From: an uncultured Coriobacteriaceae bacterium
Lineage (GTDB): Bacteria; Actinomycetota; Coriobacteriia; Coriobacteriales; Atopobiaceae
Assembly: GCA_902766835.1 (NCBI GenBank)
Contig: CACXFC010000089.1
Location: forward strand, 1-38,951
DNA length: 38,951 bases
Reading direction: 5' to 3'
Part shown: positions 1 to 7,624 of the stretch, in pieces
Layout: each line of letters begins with the position of its first letter
Numbering within the stretch: the first letter of the stretch is position 1
Position numbers and translations under genes: made by a program
The notes under the pieces: generated by a model
What the model was told of the DNA's origin: nothing
What the model saw: only the letters and a program-made list of their open reading frames with translations
Databases searched by the model: none

Positions 1-899
1 AGGGTGCCCATGATGCCCGGGTGGATGGTGAACTTGTCGACGTCAATCTGCGTGAACACGGTGTCGAGGTGCATGAAGGCACGGGACACGGGGATGTTGA
101 ACGCGTAGATGGTGTCGATCTCGGAGCCACGGTTGCCCCAGAAGCAGTTCTGGGCGAGCTCGTCGATGGCGGCAGCCTGGGTACGCTGCGAGATGCCGAT
201 GGCCAGCGTATGGGCGTTGAGGTTCAGCACGTCGCCGCCCTCTACGTGGTACGAGGAGTCGCGGCTGTACCACTGCGGGGAGCGCTTGTACTCGGGGTGA
301 TACTTGAAGATGAACTTGCCAAGCAGGGTCTCGCGGTTGCGCGTCACGGAGTACATGTGATGCAGCATGACACCCTTGCCCACGACCGCAAACGGGTCAC
401 GCGTGAAGTAGGTGTTGGGCATCGGGTCGATCAGCAGGTCGGTCTCGGTGTCCTGGTCCTGGCCGACGAGGTCGGTAAGCAGGGTGCTCGAAGCGGAGGG
501 CAGATCAATCTCATTCTTGCGCAGACCAGCGATCGTCTTGTCGACGAACTCCTTGGTGTCACGGATGGAGTACATGTACTCCTTGACGGCGGCAAGCATG
601 TTCTTGCCACGCAGGCCAGACTCCTGCAGCCACTGCTCGGTGTACTCCTCGCGAGCACCGGGCTCGGCATCCAGCGCCTCGGCGCAGAGCTTCTCGAGGT
701 ACAGAACCTCGACGCCCTGCTCGCGCAGAACCTCGGCGAACCTGTCGTGCTCCTGCTGGGCGACCTCCAGGAAGGGGATGTCGTCGAACAGAAGGCGCTC
801 AAGGTCGTCCGGAGCAAGGTTCAGCAGCTCCTCACCAGGACGATGGAGCAAGACCTTCTTCAGGGGGCCGATTTCGCTGTGGACGTAAAGTCCCTTCAT
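1..899 (-). CDS. arcA: Arginine deiminase (N-terminal about 299 residues; continues past window edge)
   Basis: Hydrolyses L-arginine to citrulline and ammonia, the first step of the cytoplasmic arginine deiminase (ADI) pathway, which yields ATP and raises pH. The reading frame runs off the left edge, so only about 299 of the usual roughly 410 residues are visible. It starts MKGLYVHSEIGPLKKVLLHR, typical of ArcA. Further on it shows the FTRDPFA motif, the EGGDVL segment and HLDTVFTQ, all family signatures. The ATG at 899 is preceded by AAAGGAG and GGAGGG purine tracts. The catalytic cysteine near the C terminus lies outside the window. Other arc genes, if present, would lie to the left. Family assignment is secure. 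Confidence 0.95.
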   Translation of the reverse strand, partial: MKGLYVHSEIGPLKKVLLHRPGEELLNLAPDDLERLLFDDIPFLEVAQQEHDRFAEVLREQGVEVLYLEKLCAEALDAEPGAREEYTEQWLQESGLRGKNMLAAVKEYMYSIRDTKEFVDKTIAGLRKNEIDLPSASSTLLTDLVGQDQDTETDLLIDPMPNTYFTRDPFAVVGKGVMLHHMYSVTRNRETLLGKFIFKYHPEYKRSPQWYSRDSSYHVEGGDVLNLNAHTLAIGISQRTQAAAIDELAQNCFWGNRGSEIDTIYAFNIPVSRAFMHLDTVFTQIDVDKFTIHPGIMGT

Positions 900-977
900 G
901 ATGCCCTCCACTCCTTTCGTGCCAGCCTGGCTGACACACGAACCAATAGAAACAAATTAATAGGTACTGTCTGCTCG

Positions 978-997
978 TGTGCAGATCTCACTGCACA
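978..997. promoter_or_regulatory. 20-bp inverted repeat upstream of arcA (possible operator)
   Basis: TGTGCAG (978-984) and CTGCACA (991-997) form a perfect 7-bp inverted repeat with a 6-nt spacer, about 80 bp upstream of the arcA start. The spacing resembles sites of dimeric Crp/Fnr-type regulators, several of which control ADI operons in other bacteria, but the half site is not a recognised consensus. It could equally be a small leader hairpin. Confidence 0.4.
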
Positions 998-1357
998 ACA
1001 GTAACCTTTATCGTAACTATATGCAATATCCAATCTGTTTCTCTTTTACGGGATTGTTCTTGTCGTTAACGGTAGTTTTTGGCTTGCAAACGGTTTAGCT
1101 CTGAGCGCAATTACACTTATCGGCCATATTTACCTGCGTATTCTCAAATGTCTTGTTCTGGTATGCCTCCTAGTCAACCGCTTGCATCATTTTGAAATGA
1201 GAATTGCAAAAGTATGCTGTAACATTGTCGAAACTATTGTTTTATGCAATTATTTTTCATATTTATTCTGCAATATTACGTATTAGCACCACTGACGGCG
1301 CCACGCTCTCACGCACACCGCGCCACTTGCCATTTGCCGCACCACTGGGCTTTGTGT

Positions 1358-1386
1358 TTGGAAACCCTCGTTGTGCCTGATAGAAT
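1358..1386 (+). promoter_or_regulatory. Predicted sigma-70-type promoter of ppk
   Basis: TTGGAA at 1358-1363 (4 of 6 matches to the -35 consensus) and TAGAAT at 1381-1386 (5 of 6 matches to -10) are separated by exactly 17 bp, about 44 nt before the ppk ATG. This is the best-formed promoter-like pair in the intergenic region. Confidence 0.55.
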
Positions 1387-1429
1387 CATTGATTTGTAGG
1401 CTTATGTTCACGAGCGTTTTGGGGAACGA

Positions 1430-4399
1430 ATGGCAAGCAAGAAGAGCACGGAGAAAAAAGCACGTAAGCGGCTTTCAAAGAAGCTTCGCAAGACCACGAA
1501 GCGTCTCGCCAAGGAGATTGATTCCGAGGTAACCCGAGAGGCGCTTGCCAAGCGCGCCGAGAAGCTCGAGCGCAAGCTCGAGAAGGCGCGCAAGGCCAAC
1601 GAGAAGGTCCATGGTAAGCGTCCGGACGACAGCCCAAAGCGCATATTCGACTACACGCAGAACCGTGAGGTCAGCTGGCTGCGTTTCGATGACCGCGTGC
1701 TTGACGAGGCCTTCGACGAGACGGTGCCACTCTTCGAGCGCCTCAAGTTCGTCTCCATCTTTGGCAGCAACCTCGACGAGTGGTTCATGGTCCGCATTGG
1801 CGGGCTGTCCGATCTCGCGCTCCTCAAGAACCAGCCGCGCGACATCCGCTCCAACGAGACGCCCTCCGAGCAGATTGCCAACGTGCTTGCCATGCTTCCG
1901 GCGCTCGTCGAGCGTCAGGCGCAGGTTTTCTCGGGCATCGAGGCCAACCTCGCCGGTGCCGGCCTCACCCGCGTTCACGCGAGCGACCTCACCGATGCCG
2001 ACCTCAGGCGCATTGCGCAGCACTTCGACGCGCGCATCGCCCCCATCATGTCGCCCATGATCATCGACCCGCGCCACCCGTTCCCCAACCTCAAGAACGG
2101 ACGCCTATACGTGGCGTGCTCGCTCGATGGCCCCGAGGAGAGCGGGATGCTTGGCGTTGTCGAGGTACCCCACTCGCTGAGCCGCGTGGTGCCCCTCCCC
2201 TCTACCACGCGCAACTACCGCTACATCCTGCTTGAGGACATCATGCTCTTCAAGCTGGGCGACTGCTTCGGCGACTACGCCCCCACCAGCTCCGCCATCA
2301 TCAGGGTCACCCGCAACGCGGACATCGACCCCGACGGCGAGGGTGTCGAGGAGGACGAGGACTATCGTCAGCACATGAAGTCGATCCTGCGCGAGCGGCT
2401 CCGCCTACAGGCCGTGCGCCTCGAGATCGACGGCAAGCTCAATGCCGAGCTCGAGCGCTTCGTGACCGACTCGCTGCACCTCACGCCCAACCGCGTGTTC
2501 CACACCAATATGCCGCTCGACCTTGGCTATGTGTATGGCCTTGAGGCGCATATCCCCAACCCGTCTCGCTCCAAGCTGCTCTTCGAGCCCTTCGAGCCCC
2601 AGCCCTCCCCCATGGTCGACGCGCACGAGCCCATGCGCGCGCAGATCGAAGACCACGACGTCCTGCTGTGCTATCCCTACGAGGGCATGGACCCACTGCT
2701 GCGCCTGCTGCGCGAGGCGTCGAACGACGACAGCTGCATCTCTATCAAGATCACGCTCTACCGCGTGGCAAAGCAGTCGAAGCTCTGCGAGAGCCTCATT
2801 GCCGCCGTCGAGAACGGCAAGGAGGTCACGGTCCTCATGGAGCTGCGCGCCCGCTTCGACGAGGCCAACAACATCGCCTGGGCCGACCGCCTCGAGAGCG
2901 CGGGATGCACGGTCATCTATGGTTCCGAGGGCTTCAAGGTGCACTCAAAGATCTGCCAGATCACCTATCACGACGGCGGCCACATCCGCCGCATCACCTG
3001 CTTGGGCACGGGCAACTTCAACGAGAAGACCGCACGCCTCTACTCCGACTTCATGCTGCTGACCGCCCACGAGGGCATCGGCGAGGACGGCAACACCTTC
3101 TTCCGCAACCTCTCGCTTGGCAACCTGCGCGGCACGTACAAGTATCTAGGCGTTGCCCCCATCAGCCTGAAGCCACTGGTGATGCGCGGCCTCAACCGCG
3201 AGATCGAGCGCGCCCGCTCGGGCGAGGACGCCCAGGTGTTCCTCAAGATGAACTCGCTCACCGACCGCGACGTCATCGACAAGATTGCCGAGGCGTGCGA
3301 CGCGGGCGTGCGCGTCATCATGATCATCCGTGGCATCTGCTGCATCCGCGCCAATGTCAAGGGCTACACCGAGGGCCTCATGGTGCGCCAGATTGTGGGC
3401 CGCTTCCTCGAGCACACCCGCATCTACGCCTTTGGCACCAAGGCCGACACCATCTATCTCTCCTCGGCCGACATGATGACGCGCAACACCGAGCACCGCG
3501 TGGAGATTGCCTACCCCGTGCTCGACGACTTCTGCCGCAAGCTGGTGGTGCAGTTCGTCAACATCCAGCTGGCCGACAACACCAAGGCACGTGAGCTCAC
3601 CGAAGAGGGCACCTGGCGTGTTGTGGAGCCGGAGCCGGGCGAGCCCTCCATCAACGCGCAGGAGCTTCTGCTCTCGCTCGCCTATCGTCGCGCCCATGGC
3701 GAGCTGGTCGATGGCGCAGAGCTGCTGCTCTCCGATGGCATCATCGCCGAGCTCCCCTTGGAGCAGATGCGCAAGCTGGCCATGCTGCCCACTATGTCTC
3801 ACATTGAGGATGTCCTCCACGCCGAGCAGAAGCCCGCAGAAGAGATGCTTGATGCTCCGGTCGAGGTCGAGGTCGAGGCAGAGGCGGCTGCGCCACAGGC
3901 TGTTGTCACACCTGCTGAAGAGGCCGCCGAGCAAACCGAAGCTGCACCTGCGGTAGAGGCCACCCAAGAGCCCGCGGTAGCACCCGAACCCCAGCAGGAG
4001 CCAGAGTCGGAGGCTGAGCCTGAGCTTCAGCCCGCGGCCGTCGCTGCCGAGCAGACCCCTCAGGCAGCAAGCGAATCGGTTGAGGAAGTCATTGACGACG
4101 CCGTTACCGCGGCGGTCGCCGAGAAGCAGCCGGCAACTCCCGCACAGGAAGACGTAGACGAGCCCGAGGAGCACACCGAAGAGGACAACGGCGTTGTGGT
4201 GGAAGTCGTGCTTCCTCCCGAGGAGGACGAGCCCGAAGCCGCGCCGCAGACCAAGGCCGCCCCAACCGAGCATACCGCCATCGAGCCGCGCACGCCCGGC
4301 AGGATCAAGGTTGCCTTCCGCCTCATCGGCATGGGCATGAGGGAGCTCTTCACGGGCTACATCACTCGTGAAAACAAGAGGAAGAAGAAGCGCGGCTAG
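1430..4399 (+). CDS. ppk: Polyphosphate kinase 1 with long basic N-terminal and acidic C-terminal extensions
   Basis: Reversibly polymerises the gamma phosphate of ATP into inorganic polyphosphate. The two PPK1 histidines are present: H505 in VHSKICQ (autophosphorylated) and H662 in FLEHTR. They are 157 residues apart, the same spacing as H435 and H592 of the E. coli enzyme. The protein is 989 aa against about 690 for the family. Roughly 70 extra N-terminal residues are Lys/Arg/Glu-rich and probably helical. About 230 extra C-terminal residues follow the core: a low-complexity Glu/Pro/Ala-rich segment (about 800-950), then a tail ending in KRKKKRG. The ATG at 1430 follows GGGGAA. A strong terminator follows the gene. 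The core assignment is secure; the role of the extensions is unknown. Confidence 0.95.
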   Translation: MASKKSTEKKARKRLSKKLRKTTKRLAKEIDSEVTREALAKRAEKLERKLEKARKANEKVHGKRPDDSPKRIFDYTQNREVSWLRFDDRVLDEAFDETVPLFERLKFVSIFGSNLDEWFMVRIGGLSDLALLKNQPRDIRSNETPSEQIANVLAMLPALVERQAQVFSGIEANLAGAGLTRVHASDLTDADLRRIAQHFDARIAPIMSPMIIDPRHPFPNLKNGRLYVACSLDGPEESGMLGVVEVPHSLSRVVPLPSTTRNYRYILLEDIMLFKLGDCFGDYAPTSSAIIRVTRNADIDPDGEGVEEDEDYRQHMKSILRERLRLQAVRLEIDGKLNAELERFVTDSLHLTPNRVFHTNMPLDLGYVYGLEAHIPNPSRSKLLFEPFEPQPSPMVDAHEPMRAQIEDHDVLLCYPYEGMDPLLRLLREASNDDSCISIKITLYRVAKQSKLCESLIAAVENGKEVTVLMELRARFDEANNIAWADRLESAGCTVIYGSEGFKVHSKICQITYHDGGHIRRITCLGTGNFNEKTARLYSDFMLLTAHEGIGEDGNTFFRNLSLGNLRGTYKYLGVAPISLKPLVMRGLNREIERARSGEDAQVFLKMNSLTDRDVIDKIAEACDAGVRVIMIIRGICCIRANVKGYTEGLMVRQIVGRFLEHTRIYAFGTKADTIYLSSADMMTRNTEHRVEIAYPVLDDFCRKLVVQFVNIQLADNTKARELTEEGTWRVVEPEPGEPSINAQELLLSLAYRRAHGELVDGAELLLSDGIIAELPLEQMRKLAMLPTMSHIEDVLHAEQKPAEEMLDAPVEVEVEAEAAAPQAVVTPAEEAAEQTEAAPAVEATQEPAVAPEPQQEPESEAEPELQPAAVAAEQTPQAASESVEEVIDDAVTAAVAEKQPATPAQEDVDEPEEHTEEDNGVVVEVVLPPEEDEPEAAPQTKAAPTEHTAIEPRTPGRIKVAFRLIGMGMRELFTGYITRENKRKKKRG

Positions 4400-4429
4400 T
4401 ACGCCTGCGCACCTTTTGCGTTACGCTTT

Positions 4430-4464
4430 GGGTCGGCGATCTCGTTCGCCGACCCTCTTTCTTT
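4430..4464 (+). terminator. Rho-independent terminator after ppk
   Basis: A perfect 10-bp stem, GGGTCGGCGA (4430-4439) with TCGCCGACCC (4446-4455), has a 6-nt loop and is followed by TCTTTCTTT. It separates ppk from the downstream methyltransferase gene. Confidence 0.85.
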
Positions 4465-4480
4465 GACGATTGGATGACAC

Positions 4481-5812
4481 GTGGCATCAGTTGACGAGCT
4501 CACCCTGCACATCGAACGCATGACCTATGGCGCAGACGGCATATCCCACACCCCCGAGGGCAAGACCGTCTTTGTGGCAGGTGGCCTTGCAGGCGACACG
4601 GTTCGGGCGCGCATCACGTCCGACGGCAGCTCGTTTAGCCGTGCCGAGGTAACCGAGCTTCTGGAAGGCTCCTCGCAGCGTGTCACGCCCGCCTGTCCCT
4701 ACACCGGCATCTGTGGAGGATGCCCCTGGGCCGCCATGAAGCGCGAGGCTCAGCTTGCGGCAAAGCGCGCCAATGTGGTCGACGCGCTGGTCCGCATAGC
4801 CCACTGGGATGCGCATGAGGTCGATGCGCTCGTCGCGCCCTGCGAGGCGCCAAGCGATGCCTGGGGATACCGCAACAAGATCGAGCTCGCCTTCCAGCGC
4901 AAGCATGGTCGAGCCATCATCGGCATGCATGACCGCAGTGGGGCCGGAGTCGTCAAGGTTGATTCGTGTCTGCTCCTCGACAGCCGCTACAAGAAGGTTG
5001 CCAAGTCCGTTGCCGGTGGCCTCACCTACCTCTCGGGCTCCCAAGAGCTGGGCATTGAGCGTGTGGGCATCCGGGCCTCGCGGCGCACGAAGGACGTGGA
5101 GGTGGCACTGTGGACCTCCACCGGCCCCTTCCCGCGCGCACAGGTGGCCAAGGTGCTCTCCGATGCCTGCAAGGCCAGCTCGGTCGTGCGCGTGCTGGTT
5201 AAAGGCCCTCAGAAGGCGCGGCGCGTTTCGGGCGTTGAGCGTCTGGCCGGAAAGGGATACTGGGAGGAACGTCTGGGAGAGGCGACCATGGCGCTGTCGG
5301 CTCCCTCGTTCTTCCAAGTGAACACCGCAGGAGCGCAGCGCCTTGTCGAGCTGGTGCTTGCGGGCCTAGAACCCGACGAGGACGACGAGGCCATGGATCT
5401 CTACTGCGGTGCGGGCACCTTCACCCTGCCGCTGGCCCGTCGTGCGGGATTCGTCTCTGCCGTGGAGTCGTATGGTCCTGCCGTGCGCGACCTGCGACGC
5501 AACCTTGAGCGAGCACGCCTCGACAACGTCGATGCCGTGGGCGGCGACGCGGGACGCGAGTTCCCCGACACCGATGCCGACATCATTGTGGTAGACCCGC
5601 CACGCGCAGGGCTATCCGCAGACGTGGTCGAGCAGCTCTCGGATCAGCCGGCACGCGCGATTGCGTATGTGAGCTGCGACCCCGCAACGCTGGCACGCGA
5701 CCTTGCGCGCTTTGCCGAACAAGGAACCTTCGCACCGTCAAGCATCACACCGGTTGACCTCTTCCCCCAAACCTTCCACGTAGAGACGGTCACCATCCTG
5801 CGCCGCAAGTAA
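4481..5812 (+). CDS. 23S rRNA (uracil-C5)-methyltransferase, RumA/RlmD (TrmA) family
   Basis: SAM-dependent C5 methylation of a uridine in 23S rRNA is expected; the exact target (U1939, U747 or both, as for RlmCD) cannot be told. Residues 1-60 resemble a TRAM RNA-binding domain. C72, C78 and C81 (CPYTGICGGC) plus a later Cys in VDSCLL fit the [4Fe-4S] cluster of RumA-type enzymes. The SAM site DLYCGAGTF begins at D306, followed by VVDPPRAG and the catalytic Cys399 in YVSCDPATLARD. At 443 aa it is of normal family length. The start is a GTG at 4481 with only a weak GGAT upstream, so the start is less certain than the rest. Confidence 0.9.
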   Translation: MASVDELTLHIERMTYGADGISHTPEGKTVFVAGGLAGDTVRARITSDGSSFSRAEVTELLEGSSQRVTPACPYTGICGGCPWAAMKREAQLAAKRANVVDALVRIAHWDAHEVDALVAPCEAPSDAWGYRNKIELAFQRKHGRAIIGMHDRSGAGVVKVDSCLLLDSRYKKVAKSVAGGLTYLSGSQELGIERVGIRASRRTKDVEVALWTSTGPFPRAQVAKVLSDACKASSVVRVLVKGPQKARRVSGVERLAGKGYWEERLGEATMALSAPSFFQVNTAGAQRLVELVLAGLEPDEDDEAMDLYCGAGTFTLPLARRAGFVSAVESYGPAVRDLRRNLERARLDNVDAVGGDAGREFPDTDADIIVVDPPRAGLSADVVEQLSDQPARAIAYVSCDPATLARDLARFAEQGTFAPSSITPVDLFPQTFHVETVTILRRK

Positions 5813-5864
5813 AAGAGGTGAGTCAATACGCATCAGGGACATATCCCAGCAAGCACTGCGCTTG

Positions 5865-5936
5865 GATATGGCAGCTAAGGGACACGCCCTTTTTGCCCCG
5901 CGGGGCAAAAAGGGCGTGTCCCTTAGCTGCCATATC
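5865..5936. repeat. Perfect 72-bp palindrome between convergent genes (dispersed repeat copy 1)
   Basis: Two 36-bp arms are exact reverse complements with no spacer; the centre is CCGCGG at 5898-5903. The inner 50 bp (5876-5925) recurs exactly at 11851-11900. It lies between the convergent methyltransferase and S58 peptidase genes. It could act as a bidirectional terminator or belong to a REP/MITE-like family. It lacks the usual T tract after the stem, although it carries internal A and T runs. Confidence 0.9.
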
Positions 5937-5955
5937 GTATCGGATGCCTAGCTCC

Positions 5956-6924
5956 TTATGCCAGGTCAGCGGCTGCCATGAGCCCCCGTGCTCCCTGAGC
6001 AGACCGCGCGGCATCCACAATGGCCTGCTCAAGGGCAGAGGTCGCCAGCATTCCCACGGCATCCACCTCTGCCTCAACCTCACCGGTTGCCATCACGAAG
6101 ATACTGTCGCCATCGTTTGTAGTGTGGGTGGGCCTGATGGCGTGTGCATAGGCGTCGGCAGCCATCTGGGCGACCTTGGTAGCCTGTGCCTTGGTCAGCT
6201 TCGCGTTGGTCACCACGCACGAGATGGTCGTGTTCGTGCGCAGCGGCATGGCGGCAGCAGCCTCGGCGAAGGCTTCCTCAACCGAGATGATGTGCGTGCC
6301 ATCAGAGGAGAGCACGCCTGCGACGAACTCGCCTGTGGCAGGGTCCACCACGTTGCCCACCGCATTGACGGCAGCAACGGCACCGCAGACCAGCTCGCCC
6401 GCATGGCAGACGCTCTCGCCAAGCCCGGTCTTCATCGAGCGCTGCGGGCCGGCAACCTTGCCCACCGTACACCCCGCTCCCGCGCCGACGTTGCCGCGCG
6501 CAAGCGGCTCACCCGCATGTGCAAACGCATCCGCCACCGCCTGGGCGCCCATCGACGCATCCGGTCGCACATGCGCGTCTCCGCACGCGAGGTCAAACAG
6601 GCAGGCACCGCTTACGATGGGCACCTTGGCAACCATCACGTCAAGGCCAATGTCGCGCCGCTCGAGCTCCTCGGCAACGCCGGTAGATGCCGCAAGGCCA
6701 TAGGCGCTTCCGCCCGAGAGCACCACGGCATGGAGGGCCTGCACGGTCTCCTCAGGGCGCAGCAGGTCGGTCTCGCGCGTCGCCGGAGCGCCACCGCGCA
6801 CGTCTACCGCACCAGTCGCCCCCTCCGGGCACACGATGACGGTACATCCCGTGGCGGCCTCTTCGTTGGTGGCATGCCCGGCATAGATGCCGGCAATCTG
6901 TGTGATGCTTTCGATCTTAGGCAT
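5956..6924 (-). CDS. P1 family peptidase (S58, DmpA/L-aminopeptidase-like)
   Basis: A member of the self-processing N-terminal-nucleophile aminopeptidases (DmpA and BapA relatives) that release N-terminal residues from small peptides. Visible signatures are the glycine-rich GNVGAGAGCTVGK (about 144-156), LSGGSAYGL (about 69-77), and RTNTTISCVVTNAKL (about 229-243). In the last of these, the first Thr of NTTI (about residue 232) aligns with the autoproteolytic Ser/Thr nucleophile. Length is 322 aa, within the family range. The ATG at 6924 follows GGAGGAACGAA. The first 8 bases overlap the end of maf, so the two are probably translationally coupled. The natural substrate is unknown. Confidence 0.88.
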   Translation of the reverse strand: MPKIESITQIAGIYAGHATNEEAATGCTVIVCPEGATGAVDVRGGAPATRETDLLRPEETVQALHAVVLSGGSAYGLAASTGVAEELERRDIGLDVMVAKVPIVSGACLFDLACGDAHVRPDASMGAQAVADAFAHAGEPLARGNVGAGAGCTVGKVAGPQRSMKTGLGESVCHAGELVCGAVAAVNAVGNVVDPATGEFVAGVLSSDGTHIISVEEAFAEAAAAMPLRTNTTISCVVTNAKLTKAQATKVAQMAADAYAHAIRPTHTTNDGDSIFVMATGEVEAEVDAVGMLATSALEQAIVDAARSAQGARGLMAAADLA

Positions 6925-7546
6925 TTCGTTCCTCCAATAGACGCTCTACCAAGTTGTCCTCGCCTGCCGCGGAAAGCCGTGCCATCTCGCGCACGACGCG
7001 GCAGGTGGGCAGGCCCACTACGTTGTCGTAGTCGCCCTCGATTCCCTTTACCAGAAGGCGTCCGGTTCCCTGTATGGCATAGGCACCCGCCTTGTCCGAG
7101 CACTCTCCGCTGCGCACATAGGCATCTATTTGGCCTTTAGTCAGCTCATAGAAGGTGACGTCGGTTGTCTCGACAAAGGAGGCCACCTGTTGCTCTCCCC
7201 CATCGCCCTGATAGATGATGCAGACACCAGTTGAGACATGATGGGTTCTGCCAGAGAGCTCGGCCAACATGGCTGCCGCCTCAGCGTCATCGGCGGGCTT
7301 TCCCAGGGCCTCGTCAGCCATCCACACGATGGTATCGGCCGCAAGGAGGTAGCCGTCTTTCCCCACGCCCTCAAGGTCGTACACATGCAGGGCCTTCTCG
7401 TGCGCCAGACGACACACCAAGTCGCGCGGATGCTCGCCAGGCAGGCGTGACTCGTCGATGTCTGCCGGTACGATGCGCAGCTTGAAGCCCAGCTTGGACA
7501 TCAGCTCCTGACGTCGCGGCGATGCGGAAGCAAGTATCACAGTCAT
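6917..7546 (-). CDS. maf: Maf-family nucleoside triphosphate pyrophosphatase
   Basis: Maf proteins hydrolyse non-canonical or methylated NTPs (dTTP/UTP or m7GTP type) to the monophosphate and can influence septation. The protein begins MTVILASASPRRQEL, with the SASPRR motif that is diagnostic for the family. It also has the internal LAADTIVW motif and the FxELTxxQIDAYV region. I chose the ATG at 7546 (209 aa) because it places the conserved N terminus first and follows GGGGAG; an upstream in-frame start would add 18 unconserved residues. The stop overlaps the peptidase start in ATGCCTAA. Confidence 0.9.
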   Translation of the reverse strand: MTVILASASPRRQELMSKLGFKLRIVPADIDESRLPGEHPRDLVCRLAHEKALHVYDLEGVGKDGYLLAADTIVWMADEALGKPADDAEAAAMLAELSGRTHHVSTGVCIIYQGDGGEQQVASFVETTDVTFYELTKGQIDAYVRSGECSDKAGAYAIQGTGRLLVKGIEGDYDNVVGLPTCRVVREMARLSAAGEDNLVERLLEERNA

Positions 7547-7554
7547 TCTCCCCA

Positions 7555-7594
7555 CAAGCAAAGCGGTGGCCGGCAAATCATGCCCGACCACCGC
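7555..7594 (-). terminator. Probable terminator of the glycosyltransferase operon
   Basis: An 11-bp stem (GCGGTGGCCGG at 7563-7573, partner at 7584-7594, one G-T pair) with a 10-nt loop lies 30 bp past the glycosyltransferase stop. Read on the minus strand it is followed by TTTGCTTG, a weak T tract. It lies just before the maf ribosome-binding site. Confidence 0.5.
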
Positions 7595-7624
7595 CAACAA
7601 ACAAGCTATATGCCTAGAACCGCG

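Larger units (their letters stand above)
900..1429. other. AT-rich divergent intergenic region between arcA and ppk
   Basis: This 530-bp stretch holds no convincing gene and is far richer in A and T than its neighbours. It separates the divergently transcribed arcA and ppk genes and should contain both promoters. It contains several inverted repeats, including TGTGCAG/CTGCACA at 978-997 and TCATTT-TG-AAATGA at 1187-1200. It also has AT-rich stretches around 1240-1280 that loosely resemble ArgR-type half sites (TATTC-like). A regulatory role is inferred from position and symmetry only. Confidence 0.6.

Noticed and set aside
21-1004. Long plus-strand open frame opposite arginine deiminase
   Set aside because: It is the antisense shadow of arcA; the minus frame carries clear ArcA motifs while this one has no recognisable protein features.
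900-1429. tRNA or small protein gene in the AT-rich gap
   Set aside because: No cloverleaf arms, no CCA-type end and no frame with a ribosome-binding site were seen.
3146-4273. 375-codon minus-strand frame inside ppk
   Set aside because: Low-complexity Leu/Gly-rich translation that mirrors the Glu/Ala-rich ppk tail on the other strand; no ribosome-binding site or family features.
5865-5936. CRISPR repeat or insertion-sequence terminal repeat
   Set aside because: There are no regularly spaced repeats and no transposase between the two copies; each copy is a self-contained palindrome in an intergenic gap.
5818-7140. 440-codon plus-strand frame covering the palindrome and the S58 peptidase/maf region
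   Set aside because: It crosses the 72-bp palindrome and overlaps two well-supported minus-strand genes; composition is shadow-like.
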